6,486 nucleotides of DNA from Candidatus Poribacteria bacterium (lineage in GTDB: Bacteria; Poribacteria; WGA-4E; WGA-3G). The notes below the pieces were generated by a model. The model did no database searches, had not been told where the DNA came from, and saw only the letters and a list, made by a program, of their open reading frames with translations. The stretch lies in contig VYFM01000596.1 in NCBI GenBank assembly GCA_009842375.1, positions 1 to 6,486 of the forward strand. The letters are read 5' to 3'. Positions 1-6,486 of the stretch are shown here, one piece after another (position 1 is the first letter of the stretch; every line of letters starts with the position of its first letter). A program made the position numbers and the translations under genes.

Positions 1-5
1 AAATT

Positions 6-98
6 ATGACTATGAATATAAAACACATTACTTTCTTAACAGTTCTTTTGCTTTTTGTAAATATATTGTCATTTTCTGTTGTTCCTTTAACAGATGCC
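6..98 (+). other. Sec signal peptide of the C25 peptidase
   Basis: Residues 1-31. A short basic start (Lys6, His7) is followed by a hydrophobic core at about 8-28, rich in Leu, Val and Phe, and then Thr29-Asp30-Ala31-Ala32. Cleavage by signal peptidase I after Ala31 or Ala32 is likely. There is no Cys near the site, so this is not a lipoprotein. A start at either ATG (6 or 12) leaves the signal intact. Confidence 0.85.
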
Positions 99-3000
99 GC
101 GCCTATCAATGAAATATCAACCAACAATGGAAAAGTTGAGGTGATAAGTGCTACCCAACAAGGAATAACGTTACAACTCACAATTCCAAATTCAATTTTT
201 GAGATCGAAACATTGGAACGTAATGGAAAACATTTTCAAACCCTTTCGTTCCCCGGATGTCGTTTTATGAATGAATCAGGATTGCCACGCTTGCCCATAC
301 AAGCTGCTTTGTTAGGAGTCCCATCCGATGTGAATTTTTCTGTGCGAATTGTTGAAAGTAATGACTTTAGTACATATAAACTCCAACACACACTTGCAGA
401 TAAGAAAGTAATTTTAGGACGACATAATTCTAATGGAATTGCGTTGAAACCAGAATCAAGGTTGGATTCATCTTATACGACAAATCGCTTTTTTCCACAA
501 AACCTTGCTAAGATCGGAAAAGCGGGGTGGATTAGAGAAAACCGTGTGCTTCCTATTCAACTGAATCCTGTTCAATATAACCCTGTGAGCGGTGTCGTCA
601 AACTCTACCACCGGCTTGTAGTTGAGGTGCAATTCAGTGGGTTACGGAACGCGCCATCTGCGATTCCGGAATTTCCTCGATCAGAATCTTCTGTATATGA
701 GGAGATGTTTGGAAGTCTGCTAATCAATCCACAAGCTGCTAAACAGTGGCGTTCTCCCGCGATGAACGCTATCCCAAAAGATGGAACAGTCGGACATATC
801 TCACCTTTCTCTGTACCGAGTGCCCCTGCAATCACTATTCCCCGCTATAAAATATATATCCTTAATGCTGGCATGTACAGCATAACCGCAAGTGATTTAG
901 CAGCTGCTGGCGTTGATATAACAACCATCAGACCGTCTACACTGGCACTATCTAATAAAGGAAAACAGATACCTATTTATGTTCGGAATGCAGGCAATGG
1001 ACAGGCAGTAGACGATATATCTGGCTTTGATGCTGATGGGGAAATTATCTTTTACGCCCAACGTCATAGTGGTGAAAAAACATATTTTGACGCGTATACC
1101 GATCAGAACATCTATTGGTTATCATGGAATGCGGGACCTGGACTCAGGATGGAAACGACATTAATTTCAACAGAAATACCCGAACCTCTTCTTGATACAT
1201 CGGGATTTCCAACAGATGGACCAACGCTTTATCAACCAAGGAACTTTCTAACCCGTATTCATGTTGAAAGGGATAATCAGTTTCGTCGATTTAAAAACTT
1301 TGGTTTGGAAACAGGAAGTGAGTTTGATGTGTTTGGGGACGGTATCCTTGAACGTGATTTCGGTATCAATGCCTTACCTGATTTACCAGATGACAGTTGG
1401 TTTTGGGCGCAGACAAGTGCCACAGAAATAAGGAATTTTCCGTTTACAATCACGGGTGTGGCTGGAACCGGTCAAAAAGCAACAATGCGCGTCGCATTAC
1501 ACGGTAGATCAGAAGGTTCACATTTTGCAGAAATGTGGTTGAACAATGACATTGTCCTTGGAAGACCGCGGTGGACTGGAGATACGGAATATCTGTTTGT
1601 GAACCAACAAATTTCACAATCTGCCCTCAAAAATGGTAGAAATACGTTAAGTGCTGTTAGTCCTGAAGATCATGTGTTGGATCTGGTCCTGATGAACTGG
1701 TTTGAAGTTGATTATTGGCGCACTTTTGAGGCAAACTCAAATGTGTTACCTTTTTCAATTACATTACTACCTGATGACATAACCGGTGAAGTAAACCCAA
1801 ATTTTAGGGTTACCCTTAAAAACTTTACCGATCCCAATATAGAAATATATGGCGTTAATGGCACACGGTATGTTGGCTTAGCTCCACAAGAAGATGAGGA
1901 TATGCCGGGGATTTACGAAGTTATTTTTCAATCCACACTGATTAGCGGCGTGCCACAGTATCGTCTTGGTGAATCGCTCAATCTTGATACATCTATTCAA
2001 TATATCGCACTGACTCGTGGTAAATACCGAAAACCTCAAAAAATAATCAAAGATACTACCTCTGATTTGCGTAGTCAACACAACGGCGCGGATTATATCA
2101 TCATTACACATACAGATTTCATGAGAGATGTGCAGCCGCTTGTCGACTTCCGTAGCAAACAAGGGTTGCGGTCAATTGTAGTGGATGTCCAAGATATATA
2201 TGATGAATTCAACCATGGAATTACCAATCCTTATGCTATACGCGACTTTCTTAAGTATGCTTACGAAAACTGGCAATCCCCTGCCCCTACTTACGTGTTA
2301 TTAGTCGGGGACGCTAATCCGATAGACAAAACCAGTTTCGTGCCTACGATTCAGGTGCAAATTCCCGGTTACGGTTCATCTTCAAGTGATCACCAGTTTG
2401 TCACCTTTCGTGGTGATGACTCATTCCCAGACATGCTTATTGGAAGAGTGCCTGTTACAAATAGTGTTGATGCGCGGATATTCGTTGAACGTGCCATAAA
2501 GTATGAAAGCACAGACCGAACAGGTCCTTGGCATAAACGTATATTAATGCTTGCAGGTTCAACAGAGGATTTTCATGCGCAAACCGATTCCCTTGTTAAA
2601 AACAATAAACTTACCCAAAAATACGAAACTAAATTAATATACGCACCTACTACAGTCGAAGATGATCTACCCTTAGGTGAAGGCACAACCCCCGTCGGAC
2701 GACAAGTGATTGATGGATTTAACAACGGTGCTTGTATTGTTAATTATGTTGGTCATGGTGCTGGTGGCAGATGGGCATCCAGTCGTATGATGGATTTAGA
2801 AGATCCGCATAAGAACTTAACGAATATTTCTCAGCTGCCTTTTGTAATTAGCATGACCTGTTTTACTGGTGAATTCGACAGCAAAACAGGTTGTCTCGCC
2901 GAAGAATTTCTACGTTCGGAAAGCGGTGGAGCGATCGGGGTCATCGGTGGTACAAGCGTAGGATTATTATGGGAAGATCATGTCCTCAATAGAGAGATAT

Positions 3001-5252
3001 TCAAGGTTATTTTTGACGATAAAACTCCGTATCTCGGTGCTATACTTGCAGAAGCAAAGACACAGTTTTTGCTCAACCTACCGGGTTACCTTGATTTAGC
3101 AGAAGTGTTTACCCTTTTCGGGGATCCCGCGACACGATTAAGATTACCACATACACAGATGCAGCTACAGGTGGAAACAGATAAAGTCTTGCATAGAGAT
3201 GTTTTCAATGCAGGCACTTTATTAACTGTTTCTGGAACATTACCCAACCCAAATTTTAGTGGAGAAATAGAGATAACAGTTCTCTCGAACCCGACAGACA
3301 GAGAAAGTAAGAGGAATCGGGCAACCTTCGATTCATCCGACATAGATCCTCATCGTGTTATGGACGTTACGCCCCGTACGGAAACTGTGTCTGTAATGGA
3401 TGGACAGTTCCAAGCACAAGTGCAAATTCCATACAACAGTGCATTCGATTCTTGGAATCTAAGAACTTATGCTTGGAATGCTGAAGAAGATTCAATAGGA
3501 TACACGGCTTATACAACGTTAGATCGGTATATAAAAAATGTACGACTTGAACCATATCCTGTACCCTCCAATCAACCTGTCCATGTTTCTGTTGATGTAG
3601 TCAATGTTAGTGCGATTGAAAACATAACGTTATATTGGAGTACTTACCTAATAGAATCTCGACGCGATGAGGCTGCCCCAATACCGTTGGTGCTACACGA
3701 AGGAACAACTTATAGAACTGAGCATCCTATTCCCGCACATTCATCTGGCGAATTGATTGATTATTACTTACTCGTCAAGACTAAAGAGGGTCGTATACTT
3801 CAAACAGAGGTCGTTACCTATACTGTGGGAGAATCGGCAGATCTCACTGTATTAGAAAACACTATAAGTTGGGATACAGATGCCCCTTACCACCTTTCCG
3901 CGCATATCAAAAACCTTGGAGCCATTAACGCTAAAAATGTACCTATACGTTTTTTCCAAATGCCAGCAACTACTGAATCGGAAACACAAGAAGTTACGCT
4001 TGAGATGCTTCAGAACGCAACACCAATCGGAAATGTAAAAATACTCCCGGAAATACTTGTTGATGGATTTGTTGTCGCGAGTGTGCCGTGGCAACCTGAT
4101 CCCGGTACGTATCTTATCACGGTATATGTGGACTTGCCTTCAGAACAACAACCAGATGGAATTATTCTTGAACATAGAGAGACCAATAATAGCGGATCAC
4201 AGGTATTTGTAAACAACCGTGTTTTCATTGCAACTGAAAACATTGACAAACCTATACAGAGTTTAGATGGCATGTTTCGTATTGCTATTCCACCGAAAAG
4301 TCTACAAACACAAAATGCAATGACATTTGAAACGGAACCGTTGACCATCAAAAACCAACCTGATATCGATCATGTTCCTATAACGAGCGAAGATGGCTAT
4401 CCTACTGCCTACCGCCTTGAATTCAGCCAACAAACCGAATTGATAGGGACCGCGACCTTTGTGAAGACTACAAGTGATGACTTTTATATCTATATGCTGG
4501 ACGATGAAACAGGAAACTGGATTCGAGTTGGAAAGCAGATAGATGACGGTGAGACCATCTCTGCCGAGGTGAAACTGCCGGGGGCATTCGCTTTACTGTC
4601 GCATACTGATTCTAAACCACCTTCCGTAGAAGTAAATGTTGAAAATCAAGGATTCATTGATGGTGATTATATTTCCGAAACGCCTATTATCACTGCAAAA
4701 ATTGAGGATGCCAACGGAATTGATACCCGTCCAGAGAGTATCATCCTTACCAAGAATGGCAATCGTGTTCCACAGGATGAGTATACAATATCCGCTTCTC
4801 CAAGCAATAGTAACATTATTCTGATTACTTATTCACCTATAAATGCTTTGGAGGCAGGTGAGTACCGCATTCGATTGCAAGCACAAGATGCTAACGGAAA
4901 TGTAGAGGATTCGACACTAACAGCAAAAGTCGCTGGTGGATTTGAGATTAAAAACATTGCTAACTTCCCTAATCCATTTCGTCCTGGACAAGGTGCTGGT
5001 AGGGGTACAGACTTTGCCTACTATCTCACGGGTGGGGCAGATAAAGTGAGTCTTAAGATTTATACACTCACCGGCAAACTTATTACAACTATTGATACAC
5101 TTGATGCGTCAATATCTTACAATGAATACCATTTTGACGGTTTAGATGCCGACGGTGATCCGCTTGCGAACGGTGTCTATATCTACAAATTCACTGCTAC
5201 CAAAGGTGATACTCGCACGCAAAAGGTCGGTAAGATTGTTGTGCTGAAGTAG
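6..5252 (+). CDS. Secreted family C25 (gingipain/PorU-like) cysteine peptidase, 1748 aa
   Basis: Predicted exported cysteine peptidase that cleaves proteins, or acts as a PorU-like sortase, at the cell surface. Seen: signal peptide (1-31); propeptide-like β domain (about 44-230, with GLPRLP at 92-97); a PorU-like segment (276-385); a jelly-roll-like module (about 440-575); the C25 core (about 695-1046) with VLLVGD (764-769), GDDSFPD (803-809), IGR (812-814), catalytic GHG (His917) and TCFTGEF (Cys952), ending in LFGDPA (1037-1042); then Ig-like, CARDB-like (1278-1404) and further β modules; and a PNPF-led C-terminal domain (1650-1748). The His-Cys gap of 35 residues is close to that in gingipains. 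P. gingivalis PorU is about 1158 residues, so this is much longer, mostly after the core. ATG at 6 and 12 are both usable; only 5 upstream bases are visible, so a further upstream start cannot be excluded. C25 membership is firm; PorU versus secreted cargo is open. Confidence 0.93.
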   Translation: MTMNIKHITFLTVLLLFVNILSFSVVPLTDAAPINEISTNNGKVEVISATQQGITLQLTIPNSIFEIETLERNGKHFQTLSFPGCRFMNESGLPRLPIQAALLGVPSDVNFSVRIVESNDFSTYKLQHTLADKKVILGRHNSNGIALKPESRLDSSYTTNRFFPQNLAKIGKAGWIRENRVLPIQLNPVQYNPVSGVVKLYHRLVVEVQFSGLRNAPSAIPEFPRSESSVYEEMFGSLLINPQAAKQWRSPAMNAIPKDGTVGHISPFSVPSAPAITIPRYKIYILNAGMYSITASDLAAAGVDITTIRPSTLALSNKGKQIPIYVRNAGNGQAVDDISGFDADGEIIFYAQRHSGEKTYFDAYTDQNIYWLSWNAGPGLRMETTLISTEIPEPLLDTSGFPTDGPTLYQPRNFLTRIHVERDNQFRRFKNFGLETGSEFDVFGDGILERDFGINALPDLPDDSWFWAQTSATEIRNFPFTITGVAGTGQKATMRVALHGRSEGSHFAEMWLNNDIVLGRPRWTGDTEYLFVNQQISQSALKNGRNTLSAVSPEDHVLDLVLMNWFEVDYWRTFEANSNVLPFSITLLPDDITGEVNPNFRVTLKNFTDPNIEIYGVNGTRYVGLAPQEDEDMPGIYEVIFQSTLISGVPQYRLGESLNLDTSIQYIALTRGKYRKPQKIIKDTTSDLRSQHNGADYIIITHTDFMRDVQPLVDFRSKQGLRSIVVDVQDIYDEFNHGITNPYAIRDFLKYAYENWQSPAPTYVLLVGDANPIDKTSFVPTIQVQIPGYGSSSSDHQFVTFRGDDSFPDMLIGRVPVTNSVDARIFVERAIKYESTDRTGPWHKRILMLAGSTEDFHAQTDSLVKNNKLTQKYETKLIYAPTTVEDDLPLGEGTTPVGRQVIDGFNNGACIVNYVGHGAGGRWASSRMMDLEDPHKNLTNISQLPFVISMTCFTGEFDSKTGCLAEEFLRSESGGAIGVIGGTSVGLLWEDHVLNREIFKVIFDDKTPYLGAILAEAKTQFLLNLPGYLDLAEVFTLFGDPATRLRLPHTQMQLQVETDKVLHRDVFNAGTLLTVSGTLPNPNFSGEIEITVLSNPTDRESKRNRATFDSSDIDPHRVMDVTPRTETVSVMDGQFQAQVQIPYNSAFDSWNLRTYAWNAEEDSIGYTAYTTLDRYIKNVRLEPYPVPSNQPVHVSVDVVNVSAIENITLYWSTYLIESRRDEAAPIPLVLHEGTTYRTEHPIPAHSSGELIDYYLLVKTKEGRILQTEVVTYTVGESADLTVLENTISWDTDAPYHLSAHIKNLGAINAKNVPIRFFQMPATTESETQEVTLEMLQNATPIGNVKILPEILVDGFVVASVPWQPDPGTYLITVYVDLPSEQQPDGIILEHRETNNSGSQVFVNNRVFIATENIDKPIQSLDGMFRIAIPPKSLQTQNAMTFETEPLTIKNQPDIDHVPITSEDGYPTAYRLEFSQQTELIGTATFVKTTSDDFYIYMLDDETGNWIRVGKQIDDGETISAEVKLPGAFALLSHTDSKPPSVEVNVENQGFIDGDYISETPIITAKIEDANGIDTRPESIILTKNGNRVPQDEYTISASPSNSNIILITYSPINALEAGEYRIRLQAQDANGNVEDSTLTAKVAGGFEIKNIANFPNPFRPGQGAGRGTDFAYYLTGGADKVSLKIYTLTGKLITTIDTLDASISYNEYHFDGLDADGDPLANGVYIYKFTATKGDTRTQKVGKIVVLK
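135..695 (+). other. N-terminal propeptide-like domain (C25 propeptide type)
   Basis: Residues about 44-230. The segment has the β-rich pattern of C25 propeptides: a hydrophobic strand around residues 53-62, then a Phe-Pro-Gly turn, the GLPRLP motif at 92-97 that commonly marks these domains, a strand with VPSDVNFSVRI, and a closing strand ending in VVEVQFSG. In gingipains this region covers the active site until it is removed. Whether it is cleaved here is not known; several basic residues lie downstream (Arg225, Lys248, Arg250). The boundaries are approximate. Confidence 0.65.
2088..3143 (+). other. Peptidase C25 catalytic domain with His917/Cys952 dyad
   Basis: Residues about 695-1046. 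The domain opens with the characteristic DYIIITH strand (696-702), followed by an Arg-Ser-Lys-Gln-Gly helix end and a VVDV strand. VLLVGD (764-769) and the GDDSFPD...IGR block (803-814) follow. The catalytic histidine is in VGHGAGG (His917, bases 2754-2756) and the nucleophile in SMTCFTGEF (Cys952, bases 2859-2861). The domain closes with FTLFGDPATRL, typical of C25. Both dyad residues are intact, so activity is expected. Substrate specificity cannot be read with confidence. Confidence 0.92.
3837..4217 (+). other. CARDB-like β-sandwich module in the peptidase C-terminal half
   Basis: Residues about 1278-1404. It begins with ADLTVLENTISW, followed by a strand pair ending in HIKNLGAINAKNVPIRFF, and later a PGTYLITVYVDLP strand and an HRETNNS turn. 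The 'N-x-G...A.nv.v.f...' and 'E.nE.NN' style pattern matches CARDB-type modules, known as β-sandwich adhesion or spacer domains in bacterial surface proteins. Family PorU proteins normally lack such a long insert between the core and the C-terminal domain. The role is inferred as spacing or binding. Confidence 0.6.
4953..5249 (+). other. C-terminal PNPF / FlgD-Ig-like domain (T9SS CTD-like)
   Basis: Residues about 1650-1748. It starts with NFPNPFRPG, then a VSLKIYTLTGKLI strand pair, a Phe-Asp-Gly-Leu-Asp turn with DADGDPLANGVYIYKF, and ends with KVGKIVVLK at the extreme C-terminus. This order of elements (PNPF, 'iY...G', 'DG.D..G..l.nGvYiYk', terminal K-hydrophobic strand) is shared by T9SS type A sorting domains and by the C-terminal domain of PorU-like proteins. 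It implies outer-membrane export or surface retention, if the organism has a T9SS, which this window cannot show. Confidence 0.72.
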
Positions 5253-5254
5253 GT

Positions 5255-6235
5255 TTATGTCTCCCGCCCAAACACCAACACATCGTAATGCTGTCCCCTA
5301 TATTCAAACTGATTTTTGAACCTACCTTCACAGGAAAATCCTGCTGTTTCTAAGACTTCTGCCTTCTTCTCTGCCCCACTATCAACGTAACACTGAACTT
5401 TCATCTCAGGAAACTTCAACGCTGCGAGTAGATCGGGAACAGAATTGACAAAGTTAGGGTGAAAAAAGAGATCAAGGAGTGCAATATTGTCTTGCCACCG
5501 ACTATCCCTACATACCGTTGCCCAACCGACAATTGCCCTGTTATTGGTAGTCAACAGTTTTGCATCATCAAAGATGTCGTCTGTTTCCAAAGTGTGCTTA
5601 AAAGTCAAAAATCCGCTTTCAAAATTTGTGGGTCCATATACATTCCATTTCAGACTGCGTAACGTGTCTGAGCCCACGATGCCAGATAATGCTGTCAGTT
5701 TTGGCCAATCGTGCCATTCTGCAGGTTTTGGATATGTGTTAGTGGATGCGAAGTAGGTGTTATCAAAATCATCGTCTGCCTGATACTTCATAAACCCTGA
5801 TTCCGGGAAAACACTCTCAAATCCAAAGTTGTGGTAGATATGATATGGGTGACTATTGTATCCTGTTCCAAGGTAAAGTGCGCGACCGTTCCGTTGTCTA
5901 AAATCTTCCATTTGATACGCCATTGTTCCTTTACAGGCACCTTTTCTACGCTGATCCGGTAATGTAAAGACATGCCCTAAAATCCCGATACCTTCATGTT
6001 CAACTGTCATGATGTTCGTGATAATCTTTCCATCAATTTTTCCGACATAGAAACGGGTTTCCAATTCATCTAATGCTTCTGTAACGCACCGTTCAATATG
6101 CCACTTGAAGTTACCCGGCTTATGTCCGAGAAATTTCTTTATCTCTTCCGCATACGATTCATCAGGTGCCCTAAGCATACCAACTTCCATGCTTTCCCCG
6201 GTTTTCAGTTTTATTTCATCCAGTTGTACGTACAT
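5255..6235 (-). CDS. GNAT-family N-acetyltransferase, probable tandem-GNAT protein, 326 aa
   Basis: Predicted cytoplasmic acyl-CoA-dependent acetyltransferase; the acceptor is unknown. Seen: the N-terminal half (about 1-150) has the GNAT order: a strand FYVGKIDGKIITNIMTV, then GILGHVFTLPDQRRKGACKG with the acyl-CoA-binding loop R96-R97-K98-G99-A100-C101, then ALYLGTG and the helix HIYHNFGFE, whose Tyr134 is in the place of the usual general-acid Tyr. Cys101 stands where Gly or Ala is usual. The C-terminal half (about 195-326) again shows GNAT-like strands (AIVGWATV, IALLDLFFHPNF) and a closing AEVLETAGF...GQHYDVLVFGR, but no RxxGxG/A loop, so it is probably non-catalytic. There is no signal peptide or membrane segment. 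ATG at 6235 is chosen because of a well-spaced GAGG. The gene converges with the peptidase, with 2 bp between stop codons, so the two do not share an operon. Confidence 0.85.
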   Translation of the reverse strand: MYVQLDEIKLKTGESMEVGMLRAPDESYAEEIKKFLGHKPGNFKWHIERCVTEALDELETRFYVGKIDGKIITNIMTVEHEGIGILGHVFTLPDQRRKGACKGTMAYQMEDFRQRNGRALYLGTGYNSHPYHIYHNFGFESVFPESGFMKYQADDDFDNTYFASTNTYPKPAEWHDWPKLTALSGIVGSDTLRSLKWNVYGPTNFESGFLTFKHTLETDDIFDDAKLLTTNNRAIVGWATVCRDSRWQDNIALLDLFFHPNFVNSVPDLLAALKFPEMKVQCYVDSGAEKKAEVLETAGFSCEGRFKNQFEYRGQHYDVLVFGRET

Positions 6236-6239
6236 TTCT

Positions 6240-6244
6240 ACCTC
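6240..6244 (-). promoter_or_regulatory. Ribosome binding site of the GNAT gene (GAGGT)
   Basis: Read on the minus strand the sequence is GAGGTAGAA followed directly by ATG. The GAGG core ends 5 bases before the start codon, a normal Shine-Dalgarno spacing, and supports ATG at 6235 over the internal Met codons at residues 16 and 20. A second purine-rich GGTAGG lies about 10 bases further upstream and is too far away to be the main site. Confidence 0.7.
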
Positions 6245-6422
6245 ACAATCCTACCTTAGAGTTATTCAATTCTCCAGTAGTTGTTGTTTCTTATATCTCT
6301 CCGCTGTAGGAGCGATCTCACTGTCACGACTGTTCAACAGAATCGCACAAAACGCTAAAATTTAAAATCTGATATTTCAATCAGTGTCGCTAAGATTTGG
6401 TTGAAACCTATTCAATAATGCG

Positions 6423-6451
6423 TAGCATCCTTTTCTGAAAATAGGATGCTA
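6423..6451. repeat. Perfect 9-bp inverted repeat (hairpin) near the window end
   Basis: TAGCATCCT at 6423-6431 pairs exactly with AGGATGCTA at 6443-6451, with an 11-base loop (6432-6442) that itself contains a TTT/AAA complement. No T-run follows on either strand, so it does not look like a standard intrinsic terminator. It may be a terminator without a U-tract for a gene beyond the window, part of the GNAT leader, or a fragment of a dispersed repeat. Confidence 0.55.
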
Positions 6452-6486
6452 TGGTAAACGCGGATGTACACGATTAATACCTTTTC

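Larger units (their letters stand above)
6236..6486. other. Non-coding region upstream of the GNAT gene, dyad-rich
   Basis: I see no credible coding sequence here; an overlapping plus-strand frame reaching 6365 is only antisense to the GNAT start. The stretch holds several short inverted repeats: CGCT/AGCG (6302-6314), GCGAT/ATCGC (6312-6346), CTGTTcAACAG (6330-6340), CTGAT/ATCAG (6369-6384) and a 9-bp hairpin (6423-6451). The promoter of the GNAT gene should lie here. On the minus strand a TATAAG at 6290-6295 is a possible -10 box, 37 bases upstream of the second purine run, but no good -35 partner is seen, so I do not call a promoter. Confidence 0.6.

Noticed and set aside
1794..3259. 14-bp direct repeat AACCCAAATTTTAG at 1794-1807 and 3246-3259
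   Set aside because: Both copies encode Asn-Pro-Asn-Phe in β-rich segments of the same gene; there is no flanking similarity, so chance or similar turn sequences explain it.
3852..4351. Overlapping minus-strand open frames of 80 and 113 codons inside the peptidase gene
   Set aside because: They are antisense to a continuous, domain-rich coding frame, have no domain pattern or good ribosome binding site, and show the erratic composition of shadow frames.
4260..4610. ZU5/GAIN-type self-cleaving domain suggested by IPPKSL and a His-Thr pair at 1533-1534
   Set aside because: The self-cleavage motif of those domains (His-x-Ser/Thr at the last strand) is not matched: Thr follows His directly and Asp comes next. 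The fold may be similar, but self-cleavage is unsupported.
5331..5343. CAGGAaaaTCCTG as an intrinsic terminator of the peptidase gene
   Set aside because: The stem is only 5 bp with a 3-base loop, no clean T-run follows, and the bases encode conserved-looking residues Gly-Phe-Ser-Cys of the GNAT protein.
6290..6295. TATAAG on the minus strand as the -10 box of the GNAT promoter
   Set aside because: No recognisable -35 box lies 16-18 bases upstream, and promoter consensus in this lineage is unknown, so it is mentioned but not called.
6450..6476. Short plus-strand reading frame starting ATG at 6450
   Set aside because: It stops after eight codons, has no ribosome binding site and its start overlaps the hairpin.

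Overview
The window holds two convergent genes and one non-coding end. By eye the G+C content is moderate, a little over 40 %. The protein architecture is typical of the FCB group and relatives, including candidate phyla such as Poribacteria: a very long secreted gingipain-like peptidase ending in a PNPF/FlgD-like β-domain. This assignment is inferred from domain style only; no rRNA or marker gene is present.

Positions 6-5252 (+) are one uninterrupted 1748-residue gene for a secreted family C25 cysteine peptidase, of the gingipain / PorU type. In order it carries a signal peptide, a propeptide-like domain, a PorU-like N-terminal β region, a jelly-roll-like module, the C25 catalytic domain (His917/Cys952), several Ig-like/CARDB-like β modules, and a C-terminal domain resembling type IX secretion (T9SS) sorting or PorU C-terminal domains. 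Only 5 bases precede its ATG, so its promoter and ribosome binding site lie outside the window.

Positions 5255-6235 (-) encode a 326-residue GNAT-type acyltransferase. It appears to be a tandem of two GNAT folds, the second lacking the acyl-CoA loop motif. Its stop codon is 2 bp from the peptidase stop, so the two genes run tail to tail and are transcribed separately. A good ribosome binding site precedes its ATG.

Positions 6236-6486 are non-coding, rich in short dyads, and end with a 9-bp perfect hairpin. They could be the leader of the GNAT gene, or a dispersed intergenic repeat. Nothing in the sequence links the two genes functionally. No RNA genes, CRISPR arrays, insertion sequences or phage genes are visible. 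The most interesting object is the multi-domain C25 peptidase, a variant of a known family; I do not see a wholly new system here.
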